Shown here piece by piece: positions 11,956 through 24,339 of a stretch of 64,000 nt of DNA. The first letter of the stretch is position 1, and each line of letters opens with the position of its first letter. The position numbers and the translations under genes were made by a program. The DNA is from Talpa occidentalis. Its lineage: Eukaryota; Chordata; Mammalia; Eulipotyphla; Talpidae. The DNA is taken from NCBI RefSeq assembly GCF_014898055.3, contig NW_023601212.1:53680329-53744328 (forward strand), read 5' to 3'. Under the pieces are notes generated by a model. It was not told the origin of the DNA. It worked only from the letters and a program-made list of their open reading frames with translations, and did not search any database.

Positions 11956-13555
11956 CATGGCATAGAGTCTACCCTCTATCTAGAGACTCCAAGACTTACC
12001 ATCTTCACCAGCACATTGTGCAACCTTTTACTGAAAGTCATGAAAAGAGATTTGGACTAGACATTTTATTTCATGATGATCCTACAATTCCGAGAGGCAA
12101 GAATATGCCAGGTATTTCAGCAATTGCTGAAAGGCCTCAGAATAGGGGAAGCCATTAGAATGTGGGACAGACTAACAGGGACCTGCCCCTCAGTCTGGCT
12201 GCGTCTGCAACACATATTCCCCCCACCCCCACACTCTGTGCAAAAACACCTGCTTTCTGAGACTATAAGACCAACTGTAATTATGGAGTTTCAAGTACAT
12301 CCATATTCCAACACCTGCTGGTCTTAGTCACCTGAGCTGTAGTTCTGCATTGTAACATCCCTGGCAACAAGAGACACGCGACAGAGAACTGAGTGCCGCT
12401 TCAAAACCTGTTCAAACTCATTGAGACATCTCAACATCTAGAAGATGTGTTATTCTGTGCACTTAGCTCGTGATGGACATTTTACAATGAATGTTTTTCA
12501 TTGTTTTTCAATGAATGATCCAAACTCCCCCAAATACCCCAACACCTGAACTCCCTATGGGGTTGGTGGGGGGGTGGGGTCTGTCACAGGTAGCTATCTG
12601 GAAAAGGCATCCTACAAATTCTGGAGAGAATGGAGGAAGGGAGAGAAGATGGTGTTCAGCAGCAGAAAAGGTCTGTCCACTGCTTTGCAGAACTATCCAG
12701 GGTTCTGTGTTCAGCCAATACAAGGGCAGCAATTCCTACCGTTCAGGAATATCGATCTTGATCATTAGGTATGACTTGAATTGTTTTTTCATGAATACTT
12801 CTGCCAACGCATGCCACTAAAGGATTCGGCAAATTTAAATCCTCCTGCCTCTCAACTTGCTGTTTCTCTGCCTGCACTCTCCAGCAGGTAAGACACCCAC
12901 AGACTCACAGTCCTCCGGGCTGTAGAATTCACAGGAGTCTATAATGTTCAGGTTATTTTTAAACTTTCAGGCCACTTTCCCTCCCCACGAACAGCAGGCC
13001 TGCCATTTAGAACAGTGTTTAACCCACACCCCACCTGCTTTGAAACTTTAGCTTTTTGTGTTAAAAGAAAAGAAGCAATCCTTCAAACTCGCGTGTATGT
13101 ACACTCGCACGCACACGCAGGCACACACACAACTAGAAACTGAAGCCCGAAAGCAGCTCCCCAGGGTGAAAGACCCAGTCCCAAAACAATGTGGAGCTTG
13201 TTGAGATGATGTGTGTGAAAATGCTTTGTCACCTTAGCCCGTCCCACCCCTGAGGGTGGCATCTTTGTTGGATTTGCAGGGACAGACATCAGCCATTATA
13301 GGTGATGTCAAAAGACAGCGCTCTCTTTGCAAAAAGGAATTACACCAGAACAAAGAAAGTATTCAAGACCCTTCACTGGCCTAGAGAGCCAGACAAGAGC
13401 CAGCTAAGGAGTGCTAGGTTATAATTTTCTTCAAATTAATTAGTTTTTGAAAAGTGGAAAACATTGGGGACAAAGGGAAAGAAATTCTGAAAACAATTCA
13501 ACAAAAGAGAAGCAGAAGGGTGAAAGAAAAGTTTCAAAGCTGTACAGAAACTACC

Positions 13556-13760
13556 ATTTGTGGAAGGTCTGACCAGGGCTGTGTGTGTTACCTCATTTGA
13601 TCCGCATGAGAATCTACGAGATCTGATGTTTAGTTTCTACCATTATTCAGGAGAGACAGCCGAGATCAGAGAAACTAAAGCCCTCGGGAAGATCACACAG
13701 CTAGGAAGTGGCAGAGCTCGGCCTGGCACCTGCTGCCATGCCAAGAGTTGCACCTTAGCA
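13556..13760 (+). repeat. MIR SINE fragment
   Basis: Contains GATCACACAGCTAGGAAGTG and GCAGAGCTCGGCCTGGCACC, matching the MIR 3' portion. Relatively well preserved. Confidence 0.7.
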
Positions 13761-14699
13761 TGACCCCTACCACAAGAGCCTGAAGACTGAAGGGGTAGGT
13801 GAGGCCTAAACCCTGAGGCTGGCTGAGAATGGGCCCAACCCACAGTAAAAGAGCTTTGGGTCCCTCTGCAGTCAGTGAGGATCAAGCAGTGGGCACAGAG
13901 CCTCCATTACAAGAGCTCCTCCACCGGCGACAGCAGGCTCTGCCTGAGTTACAAGGCCCCACACAGCCACCCCACCATGCAGGCTTTGGAGAACAGGATG
14001 GCACAGATGAACCCAGTCATGGACGGTCCCCCAAAGCCTTCCCTTTGGAATACCTCTCAGGCTGTTGCTCCCAGAGTCCTAGTGTTGCCACAGTGTTCCA
14101 GAAAGCTATGACAAAATAAACCAAGCAGCTTTCTCTCGCAGCAAACTGTTTCACCAAACTCCTAAGACACAGCAGGGATGACTCACTAAGAGCCTCCTTC
14201 TCTGTCTCTCCCCTCACCCTCTGACTGAGGCACCAAGACGTGATAAAATGATCAGGTGCCTCAACACTTTCACAGCTAAATACATTTGGAGGAATTTTAA
14301 AACCAGAATCTGTTTCCCCGGAGGCTATTAGGGTGTGTTCCCCTTCTGCTGCCTTGGGAATAGGCTTCCCCCTCAGGAGCTTGTCCAATCTTCTGTTGTC
14401 CTCCCACCTCTCCTACTGCCCCTTCTTGTCTTCTCCCACCCTTTCGGCTTCCCCCTCCTAATTGTACATGTCTCCCAGAGCCTGTTTCCCACCTTCTTGT
14501 CCATGTGTACACTCTTCCTTGATGATCTCATTCATCCGGATGGCTTCAACTGAAGCTACGATCTGAAGGATTCTCACATCTTTCTCTCTGGCTGTGGTCT
14601 GTTTAAAGTCAGGTGCCACATTCACAATTGCTCAAGCGGGCTCTTCTCCATGGCTGGCCTGACACTACTGTGACTCGGCTGGCTTAAGAACAACTCATG

Positions 14700-15057
14700 A
14701 TCTTTCACTCCAAAGCCACGACTTCCCATTCTGTCTGCGGCATCTCAGCCTCCCCCTAGCTCAGACACAAGCCTTTAAATATATCTTTGGATTCTCCCTC
14801 CCGCCCACTCCTGACACCAATCATGCCCGAAATCCTGTCACCTTTGGACTCTATGCCACTTTCACAGTCTTCTTGTCATCTCTATTTGTATCTCAACCCC
14901 TCAAGTTCAGAATGCTGTACCTCCTTCTTAGAAGTTGGGAAGGGTCCCCAACTGCCCCCCACCACCACCAACCTTCATCTTCCAGATTTCCCACAAGAAT
15001 GCAATGCCCTTCCTAACTCAACTTCCCCACCTGTCAATGCTATAAAATTCAAGACCT
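14700..15057 (+). repeat. L2 LINE fragment, 5' piece, interrupted by a SINE
   Basis: The L2-like 3' sequence is split by a younger SINE at 15,058-15,329 and resumes to about 15,435 with a terminal AATGAATAAATGAATG. The nesting shows the SINE is younger. Confidence 0.55.
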
Positions 15058-15343
15058 GGGGCCTCCCTGGTGGTGCAAGGCGTTAAGCACAGTACTGTGA
15101 AGCTATCCACAGCCTCTGCAGCATGAGTTCAATCCCTGGCCAGGGAACTACCCACATGGTGCAGCAGACCTCTCCTGTCTCACCCGCTGCTCCCAGCAGT
15201 GTATTTCTGTCAGTCTGCCTGTTCTGTTCCCCACTCTATCTCTGGTGAATCCTCTCACCACCCCCACACCTCTGGCCTGTTCTTGTATGCATAAATAAAT
15301 AAACCTTTAAATAAATAAAAAATAAAAATAAAATTCAAGACCT
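15044..15343 (+). mobile_element. tRNA-derived SINE, copy 1
   Basis: The body begins GGGCCTCCCTGGTGGTGCAA (A-box region), continues GCAGCATGAGTTCAATCCCT (B-box region) and ends in an ATAAATAAATAAACC-type tail. It is flanked by a perfect 14-bp duplication, AAAATTCAAGACCT, at 15,044-15,057 and 15,330-15,343. Inserted into an L2. Confidence 0.9.
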
Positions 15344-15435
15344 TCTTCAATGTTGCATCCCCTGTGCCTAGCACAATTTTCTGGTTATAAAAGAAGTTAT
15401 TAAACAAATTTATTTATTAAATGAATAAATGAATG
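15344..15435 (+). repeat. L2 LINE fragment, 3' piece
   Basis: Continuation of the L2 interrupted by SINE copy 1: CCCCTGTGCCTAGCACAATT followed by TTATTAAATGAATAAATGAA. Confidence 0.6.
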
Positions 15436-15502
15436 TTGTAGTATCTATAGGACTATAGAATCATGTGATCATATCATCTTAGAGTTGAAGACAAACTTAA
15501 CA

Positions 15503-15799
15503 GTCATCCAATCTAAGGCCTCCCTGGTGGCACAAGGGGTTAAGACGCAACCTATGAAGCTATCCACAGCCACTGCAGCACAAGTTCGATCCCCGGCCAG
15601 GGAGCAACCCACATGGTGCAACAGACCTCTCCAGTCTCACCCGCCGCTTCCCTTAGCAGTGTATTTTCAGTCAATCTACCTGTTCTTCTCCCTACTCTGT
15701 CTCTGGTAAATCCTCTCACCCCCCACACCTCTGGCCTGTATCCCAGCTCTTGTATGCATAAATAAATAAATCTTTTTAAAAAAAGGTCATCCAATCTAA
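15503..15799 (+). mobile_element. tRNA-derived SINE, copy 2
   Basis: Same family, only about 170 bp after copy 1 and in the same direction. A perfect 14-bp duplication GTCATCCAATCTAA sits at 15,503-15,516 and 15,786-15,799, so it was an independent insertion. B-box region: CAAGTTCGATCCCCGG. Confidence 0.92.
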
Positions 15800-16270
15800 G
15801 TTCTTATTTTAAGGGCTAGCACTGAACAAGCACCTCAATTCCACCACAACTGTGCTCTCAGCACTGTGCCTGACTTCTCTGTAGCACTCACTGTCTGACA
15901 GCTCACCATTCCCCAAACACAAACACACTTTGAAGTATTCTTCCTGTGCGCCATTTCTCACTTTCATTCCCCCTTCCTTCCTGCTTCTTCCCTATCCACC
16001 TGTCAAATAGCTAGACTTAAAAGACCAGTTCACGTGAAACCCTTCTATGAAGCATTTTGTGATTATACAAAAGTCATCTTTATCTCTCCTTTTGAGTACT
16101 TCTGGCACTTTCTGTCACCCTGCCTCTGATGTTGTGGAATATATGTCTCTTCTCCACAACCACACTGCAAAGAGCTTGACTTATTCATCCTCGCATTCTC
16201 CACAACTAGTGCTTCACTTAATGCATTATGGGTACTAAAGACACATTTATTGAATAGATGAATGAATGGT
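15800..16270 (+). repeat. L2 LINE 3'-end fragment
   Basis: Carries GAAACCCTTCTATGAAGC, CTTCTGGCACTTTCTGTC, GCAAAGAGCTTGACTTATTC and a terminal ATTTATTGAATAGATGAATG, in L2 order. Non-coding. Confidence 0.65.
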
Positions 16271-16710
16271 AACCATATGTGAAGTCAAGTGGACACAGAC
16301 AGAACATGGACTTCTTAGGACCTATGAGAAAGCTCTAAATGGTAAAGCTGTTATGAAGATAATCACTTCAGCTCAAGGAAGATCATCCACAACCTTCCCT
16401 TTACAGCTATAGGTGTAATTTGCAGGCAGAACCTGACAAGATGAATGGCCAGTATGGAGGCCAACAAAATGGTCACTGTGAATCTGCAAATCTCACAACA
16501 TTTTCAGTAAAACATTTTGTTCTTATATAGTAAAGGGGGAAGCGATTAGCTCATTTCATTTGATTTGTGTTTCTATGAATGTGATGTGAGTAGAAGTGGT
16601 CTATGTAAGATAAATAGGTAATTTGAATGCTTACCTAATCTGGCCACACACATATCAACCTTCTTTTCTAACCCTCCCATTTTATAGATGAAAAAGACAG
16701 AGAGAGCAGA

Positions 16711-16906
16711 GATCTCAACCTCAGCACTATTGATATTTCTGGGTGAGGTAATTGTCATGGTGGCTGTCATGTACATTATAGGATGTTTTGCAGAACTCCT
16801 AGCCTCTAACATTACAGTTAGCTGCACCCCAGTCGTGACAATCAAAAATGTATACAGACATTGCCATGTGTTCTTCGGGGACAAAAACTGGCCCAGTTGA
16901 GATCCC
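16711..16906 (-). mobile_element. MER20 non-autonomous hAT-Charlie element
   Basis: The ends GATCTCAACC and GTTGAGATCC are inverted repeats. Internally, read on the minus strand, it has the MER20 words for TTTGATTGTCACGACTGGGG and a GCTAGGAG segment. Length and order fit the roughly 220-bp MER20, slightly shortened. It is a fossil DNA transposon without transposase; MER20 copies sometimes serve as regulatory elements in placental mammals. Confidence 0.75.
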
Positions 16907-18849
16907 TATTGTGCAATAACTCAATGAGTTACTCAAGATCCTATAATACAACTTGTTGACATAATAGCCAGTAAAGCAGTAACTCTCTATGGAATGCCAT
17001 GGCTATGCCAAGCACTCACTACCTATCCTTTTTCTCTCTTATATGTGGCAAGTCAGTGTTTGGAAGCTGGAGGGAACTCAGAACTGTACCTCTGCTTTTT
17101 AACAGTCTCAGAGCCAGACACAAGATTCCACACCTCAACATAAAGGAAGCAGATTCTTAGCAGCGACTGAAGGGCTGGACATGAGTGTGACCACAATGCA
17201 GCATCACCTGCTTAAGTCTTCACACAGGGATCTCAGAGAAGCAGCATTTCTCCTGAGTCTTTGTAGACAAAGAAATGTGATCACAAGGCTCTATGGAGAA
17301 GAGGTTTTCCTAAATCAGCTTTGTCTTCAGTGAAAACTCCTACACTCATATTTCCAAGTCAATCCTTTACACCCTCATCCCCCGCGTCGTCTTCTGTTTG
17401 CTTCCCCTTGTAATTTTCAAAGCAAGCGAGAGCTTGAGTCCTTCTGTTTTTCCTTTCACCAACACCTTTAGTGGTCCCCACCTTGCTTCTTAAATTCTTC
17501 ACCAAAACTTGAAAACCATCCCCCTGCCTCCAGATTCTCATTTTTCATATGCTGAAAGACTCAATCACTTCAGGCAAGATATTTTTAGGAGCTGCTGGTA
17601 AGGACTTATCAATGATCGCTTTTCTAAGTGAAATGTCATTAGCCAAGCACTCACACACCATCTGAGGGAGCAGAAAGCAATTGCCCACTGGTGCCCTGCT
17701 GTTTCTCCCCTGCTTCCATCCTCAGGTCTTCCTCTATGCTCAGTCCGGCACTCTAAATAAACTCTCTACTAAGAGCATCATCCTTACTAAGTCTTGGAAG
17801 ACTCTGTGTATCTCCCTGGAAATATCTTATGCTTTCCTATTTTAATCTCTTTGTAAAAGTCATTCAAGGATACAGTGCTAGCAAGAGGGCAGAATAAGAA
17901 AACCTGCTTACTCCAAATTTCTAGAAAACTAAATAAAGTACAGGAATGTATTTTCAAACATTTTAAAAGCTATATTGCTGAACTAGCAAAATATAAAAGG
18001 AAAGTTTTTTGGTTTCCAGAATGAAATGAACATCATAGGACTGAGCATGAGAACTGAAACTGTGCTGTTCCCGGGCAATGGCTAGTCCTGGAAACCTAGA
18101 GGATTTGCCGGGTGGGTTTTCACACCATTTGAAAGGTAGAGCTAGGTCTTAAGAGCACACATGAACCAAAGTTGAAACTGAGATTCTGCATGAGGCTAGA
18201 ATACTTGAGGGCCTATAGCCTCAGTTAAACAATACACTGCACAAAAATCAACTCTACAGCAAAAGGAGAAAATGAGGAAGCTATTGTCCTTGAGTGAGAA
18301 AAGTAAAAGGGGGGTCCAGGAAACCTGCAGCCAATAAAAAAATAAAACCCAAGTAAAGCAAATATGTAGTCCTTGTAACATTTCTGAGTTAAGTAAGACT
18401 GAACAAAACCACTCTGTGAGGCTCTCTCAGAACCTTGGCTACACTGTTTTCATAGAAAAAAACAAGCGTCACTACATGAGCTTGCAGTCAACTTCTTAAT
18501 CACACAACAAAAGCCCACCAAAAGGAAAGTTAGAATACGCACAATAAACGAGAGAGCTTGTTTATTTTGCTTAAAAGAACAAAAACTAAAGCTGAAAATA
18601 AAGAAAAAAATAGGATAGAATAAAAATCTGTTACAACAAAATGTATGGTTATCTAAAATGTCATTTTATGTGACAAACAAAATTTCTTGAATTGAAAAAT
18701 GTCAACATTGAAATTAAAGCCCGTGGATAAGTGAACTATTAAGATACAATTAAAGGGAGTATGAATGAAGAGGTAGACTCACTGAAGGAAAGTCCCCACT
18801 ATTCAGCACAGAGAGACAGATATGGAAAAGAGGATTGAAATTAAGAGAT

Positions 18850-21300
18850 CCGGAAGACAGACTAAAAAGTTACAAAATACATTTAATGAGATTTCTAGAA
18901 AGAGATAATGGAGAAACTGAAGAGAGACAGTATTTGTAGAGCCTCAGGATAAAGTTTCCAGTACTAGTGAGAGACATAAATCCTGACTCAAGAGTTTTGA
19001 TGAGTTCTAAGAAAGAGAAACAAAAATAAATCCGTCTATACATATTCCAGTGAAATATCAAAAGATCTGAAATTATGAAATGAAAATCTTAAATATATCC
19101 TAAAAGACAGATTACCTAAAAGAAACAACAATTATCAGCTATAGTAAGAGGCCAAAAAATAATGAAATATCTTCAAGTGTTAAATACACCCATAGAGATG
19201 GTATCATTTAATTTGTGTGAGCACACACACACACGTCTGATAGAGCTATCACTAGAAAACAATACCACGTAAAGCAAGAGAGCCTAGGTAGTGTTCAAAA
19301 GGATGACATAACTTGAAGTCAAGTCATATCTTTAAAGTGAGGGTTGTGTCTGGACCCACCCACTGAAACTGTTTCTATTCAATACTGTACTTGAAGCACT
19401 AGTCGATACAATAAGAAAGAGAAAAAAAGGGTGTATGGGCTATAAAGGGAAAAAACAAGCTGTCATTCATAGTTGATGATGTCTACATATAAAATATGAG
19501 AGCCTACCAAAAAATACCATTCAAAGTAGCAAGAGTTCTGCAAAGATGCTGGATATGAAATGAGTGTTCAAAATCACAAGTTCTGATACAGCTACAATGA
19601 GGAACCAGAAAAGAACAATGATTAAAAGATACTATGTAATAGCATGGAAAAGATAAGACATCCAAAACTAAACCTAATCAAAGATGTGCAATGAAAGATG
19701 TAGAGAAAATGTTAAGCTCTCATAAGGGGTTTTATGGAAAAGGTAAGCATAGGAGAAAATATGTCATGTTCAAAGGTGGGAAAACTAATAGCTTAAAGAT
19801 TGCAGTCCTCATCCAAATAATCCTATAAATTCAGTTCAAATCAAAATTTCATTTTTGAAATGAAATGTGACAAGCTTATCCTAAAAGTCATGTATGAATA
19901 AAGGAACAATATCCAAAATAACTTGGCAGGGGTGTGGGGAGAATTTATCATAATATATCAAAACTGTAGAACTATAAAAACTAAATCAGTGAGACATGGG
20001 TGGAAGGTTCAATTAGACCACTGCCCACAAACAGTGGAAGTGAATTGACTACTCACTAAATGGTGTTGGGACAAAGAACAAATCATAGGGGGATAAAAGA
20101 TAAAATTAGAGCATACCTCCCACAATATACAAAATTTAATTCCAGTGGGTTGAAAGAGCCAAATGTGATCAACAAAACTGTATAAATTTAAGTTTAAACC
20201 AATACAAATGACTTGTTTTTTATTTCAGCATATGCAAGGAACTTTTGAACAAGACAAAATGAACAGAAATCATGAAGAAAAAGCAGATACAATTTACCAC
20301 ATCAAAATTAATAACTCTATGGCAAAAAAGCACCATAAACAAAGAGAAAAAGACAAGTCATGTGAGGGGTAAGGTATTTACAAACCACAAATCATATCTA
20401 GATAGATATAAAAACTCTCATAAATCATAAGCAAAACACAAATCATCTGCTAGAAACATGGAAAAGGGATAAGAACCTACAATTCACATAAAAATCCAAA
20501 TGAACAATGAACATATGTTAAATGCACAACTGTATCAGTCATCAGAGGAAATGCAATGAAATTAATAATTGGGATCTGTTACATATCAGATTATCAAACT
20601 TTAATAATTCTGGCCATCTCACAGATTGCTGAAGATTTATTGAAATGGGAACTCTACATATGGTGGGAGTGTGGATGGTAGAGTTACTCTAGAAAGCAGT
20701 TGGAATTGTGCATTCCCTAACTCACCAGTTCACTTTACATATACACCCTAGAGAAATCGCACACATGTATTCAAGGGTACATGGACAAGAATGATCATTT
20801 TAACGTGGTTTAAAAGAGCAAAGAAATTGGAGTGATCCGTTGTTCCCTTCAGGAGGGAATTAAGAAGCCACAATTTATTCATACAATGGAGCTCTATGCA
20901 GAAAGTGAAATAATGAACTAAGTGTGCATGTAATAACACTGGTAAATCTGCAAAACAAATGTTTCCTTTGCTGCCAAAGGACACATTCCATATATCACAT
21001 ATAAAACTTTAAAAAACTCACCAAAAAATCCTATGCATACTTGATTAATACATGTAATTTTAATGTAGTAAAATTACAAATATGCATATGGTAATGAAAC
21101 ATCTATTTCAGAGGAGTGGTGACTTCCAGATCGAGGGATGAAGATGCATATATATCTTAACATTTTAGTTCTTTAAATCTGGAGAGAGATGAAGCAAAAA
21201 ATGGCAAGTATGATGACCTACTTAATCCTAATGATTGTCTTTTAATTATTTTCTATACTAAATGTTTGTGATATAATTCAAATAAATGTTTAAAAGAATT
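18850..21300 (+). mobile_element. Old L1 LINE fragment (ORF2 3' part and 3' UTR)
   Basis: Very A-rich on the plus strand. It follows the decayed L1 ORF2 C-terminal and 3' end: GACCACTGCCCACAAACAGT, GGAACTTTTGAACAAGAC, GACAAGTCATGTGAGGGGTA, CATCAGAGGAAATGCAATG, TGGTGGGAGTGTGGATGGT and TACAATGGAGCTCTATGCAG. All frames are broken. Several hundred bases 5' of this are A-rich and may belong to the same insertion. Confidence 0.75.
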
Positions 21301-21429
21301 TCAGGAGATATTCTTACAATTAAAATGCACAGAGTTGGCATAGAGTTAGGCATTCTCAGCCACTAAAGCATGGATGTCATTTGCACAAACCCTCCTGAGG
21401 GAGTTTGGGCAATACTTCCCACAAGTCCA

Positions 21430-21950
21430 TAAATATACACATAGCTTATGCCCCAATAATTCCAATACTAAGCATTTGTCCTCATGAAATCACTGAACTT
21501 GCACACAAATAAGCATTTACAAAACTGTCCATTGTATTGTTAATTACATAAAAAACTACAATCCAAATAAACAAAATAAGGAACTGGCTAACATGTAATA
21601 CAGTCATAGAATGGGATATTTTACAATTATTAAAAGTAAAATGCTAAAATATTTTAATGATATAGGAAGTTACAGTATATTACTAATCAGCAAATCAGTT
21701 TAGAAATGCAATATGTGCACACAATAACCCCAATTTTATACAATTAGTGTATGTGGGATATGTCTGTACATGTATATATATGTATATGGGAGGAGGGAAT
21801 AGACCCTAGAGGAAAAATTTCACCAATGTTTGTTATTCTTTGACCATGATGCAGCTGTAGATAACTTAAACTTTTCTTCTGTGTACTTTTCCATATTTTC
21901 TAAAATAATATAAGATGCTTTTATAATTTCAAAAATAATGAACATTAATA
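21430..21950 (+). mobile_element. L1 LINE 3'-end fragment
   Basis: Matches an L1 3' end: CATTGTATTGTTAATTACAT, CAGTCATAGAATGGGATATT and GTATATGGGAGGAGGGAATA. It is separate from the preceding L1 fragment. A nearby AAGAGCCAGTATTTTTTTTAG recurs at about 23.17 kb. Confidence 0.65.
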
Positions 21951-22444
21951 TGACTAAGGTGGGCTCAACGTTTGTATGAGTCAGTTACCATTAGCAATTG
22001 ATGATTTATTCTATAAGAGCCAGTATTTTTTTTAGTTGGGCAAGTAAAGATGCATTAGGGGGAAAAGCCTTAGATTCTGAGTGCAAAGTGGAAGGCATGG
22101 CTGCCTGAAGTATTAGAATCATCCATCTGTAACTTGAATTGATCAACACTATCTGAAACTATATCATACCCAGGTGCTATCATGGTAATCCACAGACAGA
22201 TGCTACTTTGAGCCTCTCAAACAAAAGGGCTCGATTCCAACCTCCTAATAACTCCAAAGGGATGTTTGGGAAGGATCTATGACCCCTCCCCTTAATGGTA
22301 CAAACTGTTGAATCCCCAGGCTAACCCTGGAAGGAGGTTTGCCAGATCGGAGTTAAGGCTGAACCCAGTTTAATTCAATCCCACTGAACTTCACCTTCCA
22401 CAGGATTTATTTATTCTGGGTGCAATAAGAGGATAGAAAGAGCA

Positions 22445-22610
22445 TGTAACAGGCACTTTAGACACTAAATCAGTTTATTCCCATGACAACTCTGGGCAGC
22501 TGGTGTTATAAATCTCCAAATCGTAGGTGAGTAACTTAGAGGCCACATAACTAGGAACTGGTAAAGTCGGAATTAAAACTCAGGGCAGTCAAAATCCAAG
22601 ACTCAATCTG
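22445..22610 (+). repeat. MIR SINE fragment
   Basis: Has ACAGGCACTTTAGACAC, TATTCCCATGACAACTCTGG, GAGGCCACATAACTAGGAAC and TGGTAAAGTCGGAATT in MIR order. Confidence 0.6.
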
Positions 22611-22959
22611 ACCTTACGAAATTAATTTACTTTTCATTACTGCAAGCAGTATTTCCTTACATTTTAGCCATGCACCCCTTTCTGCAAAAGAAATACTACT
22701 GTAAAATGAGTTAAACAGACGAAGGCAGATGGTTACTCTGATTCAACTAAGAGTAAAAACCCGAGTTCCTTCCCTGAGCAGGGAGCAGTTTAAATCATGC
22801 ATCCTGAGGTTGCTGTAAAGGTTTGCCTTCCTCCCCAACAGTGTTCCCCAAGGGGAAAGCCTCTCTATGTTCAATAGGTAATGAAGGATATAATTTGTCA
22901 ACTTGGGGAACCACATATCTGAATTCAAACAAAAAGGCTGCTGTGCGAGGTGAGTACTG

Positions 22960-23330
22960 ACAGCAACCTTGTCCACCTCTCAGCCCCCATCTCCATGTCC
23001 CCTGGTCTTACAACAAGCCTGCTCATGTCTTCCAGGACTCCCACTTTTATCTGGGTTATTATCCATCTTTCACCTGAACTGTTGTAATAGCCTCTCCATT
23101 GCCCATCCAGCCTCCTTTCAGTCTATTTGCCAGACAGCAATCATTGTCATCTGTTTAAAATGTTTCTGTAAGAGCCAGTATTCTTTTTAGTTCAGCAAGT
23201 AAAGAGGCATCAGTCCCCTGTTCAATACTTTAAGTGCATTCCCTAATTCTCAGAATGAATGAAAACTCACCATGTCCTACAAAGTCTTCCATCAGCTAAT
23301 GTCTACCTCTCTGTCTTAACTCAGCTTCTT
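22960..23330 (+). repeat. L2-like LINE fragment
   Basis: C/T-rich text with CTGAACTGTTGTAATAGCCT, TTGCCAGACAGCAATCAT and ACCATGTCCTACAAAGTCTT, a pattern typical of L2-related 3' regions. Family assignment is tentative. Confidence 0.4.
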
Positions 23331-23829
23331 CAGAAAGCAGAGCCTGAGGCAAGTATTTGGATACCCTTATTAAGGAATGGAAGCCAGGTTGAGAGGCAAG
23401 GGAAATAAGGCAGGGGAAAAGGAGAGTCAGCCCAAAGGGTGCATTACTAAACTGGGTGTGTCCCATAAAAGCCCAGATAACTACATCTTGGGATGGTAGT
23501 CAGAGGAAAGAAATGTCATCTGCTGCATCTCCCACTGGTCAAAAGTTTATCACTTTTGGGTGATGGAGAGGGGGGTGGGAGTTAATTTCCTCCTCTATCT
23601 TACAATTGTCCAGGAGTCCTGAGTATCTCTTGGGTCAGCTTCAATGGTAAAACTTCAGTGGATGAGGTGGGAGGTACTAAGCACTGAGCAAGGAACACAA
23701 ACCAAGTGACAACTTGTGAAAGAAGCAGACAAAGTTCCCAAGTATAGGTAAGGTCAAGAGGCTCTGATGTTGCCCAGATATCTGACACAATGGGCCCCTG
23801 ATCTGATCATTTTCTCTACTTCTCTTTCA

Positions 23830-24205
23830 CTCATTCCATTACGCTGAGCTTTCAATTTCTCAAACACACAGGCTTGCTTCTACCTTAGGGCACCTAAGCT
23901 AGGTATTTCCTATACTGGGCAGAATGTTCTTCTCTCATCTTCCCATGAATGGTTTCTTCTTGGGGTTCTGAATTCAGCTCACACGTTACCTTCACAGAAA
24001 GAAACTTTTTGGTCCACTTGCATAGACATCCTCTATATATCACACTATGTTAATCTTCCACTTTTTACTATTTGGTATTTTCTTATTTATGTATTGTTGA
24101 TCTGTCTAGAAAGAATGGGGACTGCTTTAGAGCAGAGACTATCAATCTTGGTTACTGCTCTCCCTAATTGGAACAGTACATGTTGTAGTATTTCCTGAAC
24201 ATTTG
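23830..24205 (+). repeat. L2 LINE 3'-end fragment
   Basis: Contains CTGGGCAGAATGTTCTTC, CACACGTTACCTTCACAGA and TTTAGAGCAGAGACTATCA, and runs into a terminal GGATGG microsatellite where the L2 tail would be. Confidence 0.55.
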
Positions 24206-24290
24206 TTGGATGGATGGAAGGATGGATAGATGGATGGATGGATGGATGGATGGATGGATGGATGGATGGATGGATGGATAAAAGTATTGG
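24206..24290. repeat. (TGGA)n microsatellite
   Basis: About 18 TGGA units with GGAAGGA and TAGA interruptions, followed by related GGTGGGTGGGTAGGTGGA units to about 24,335. Probably expanded from the L2 tail. The 168-codon minus-strand frame reading (Ile-His-Pro-Ser)n is an artefact of this array. Confidence 0.95.
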
Positions 24291-24339
24291 TGGATGAATA
24301 AATATATAGGTGGGTGGGTGGGTAGGTGGATGAGTAAGT

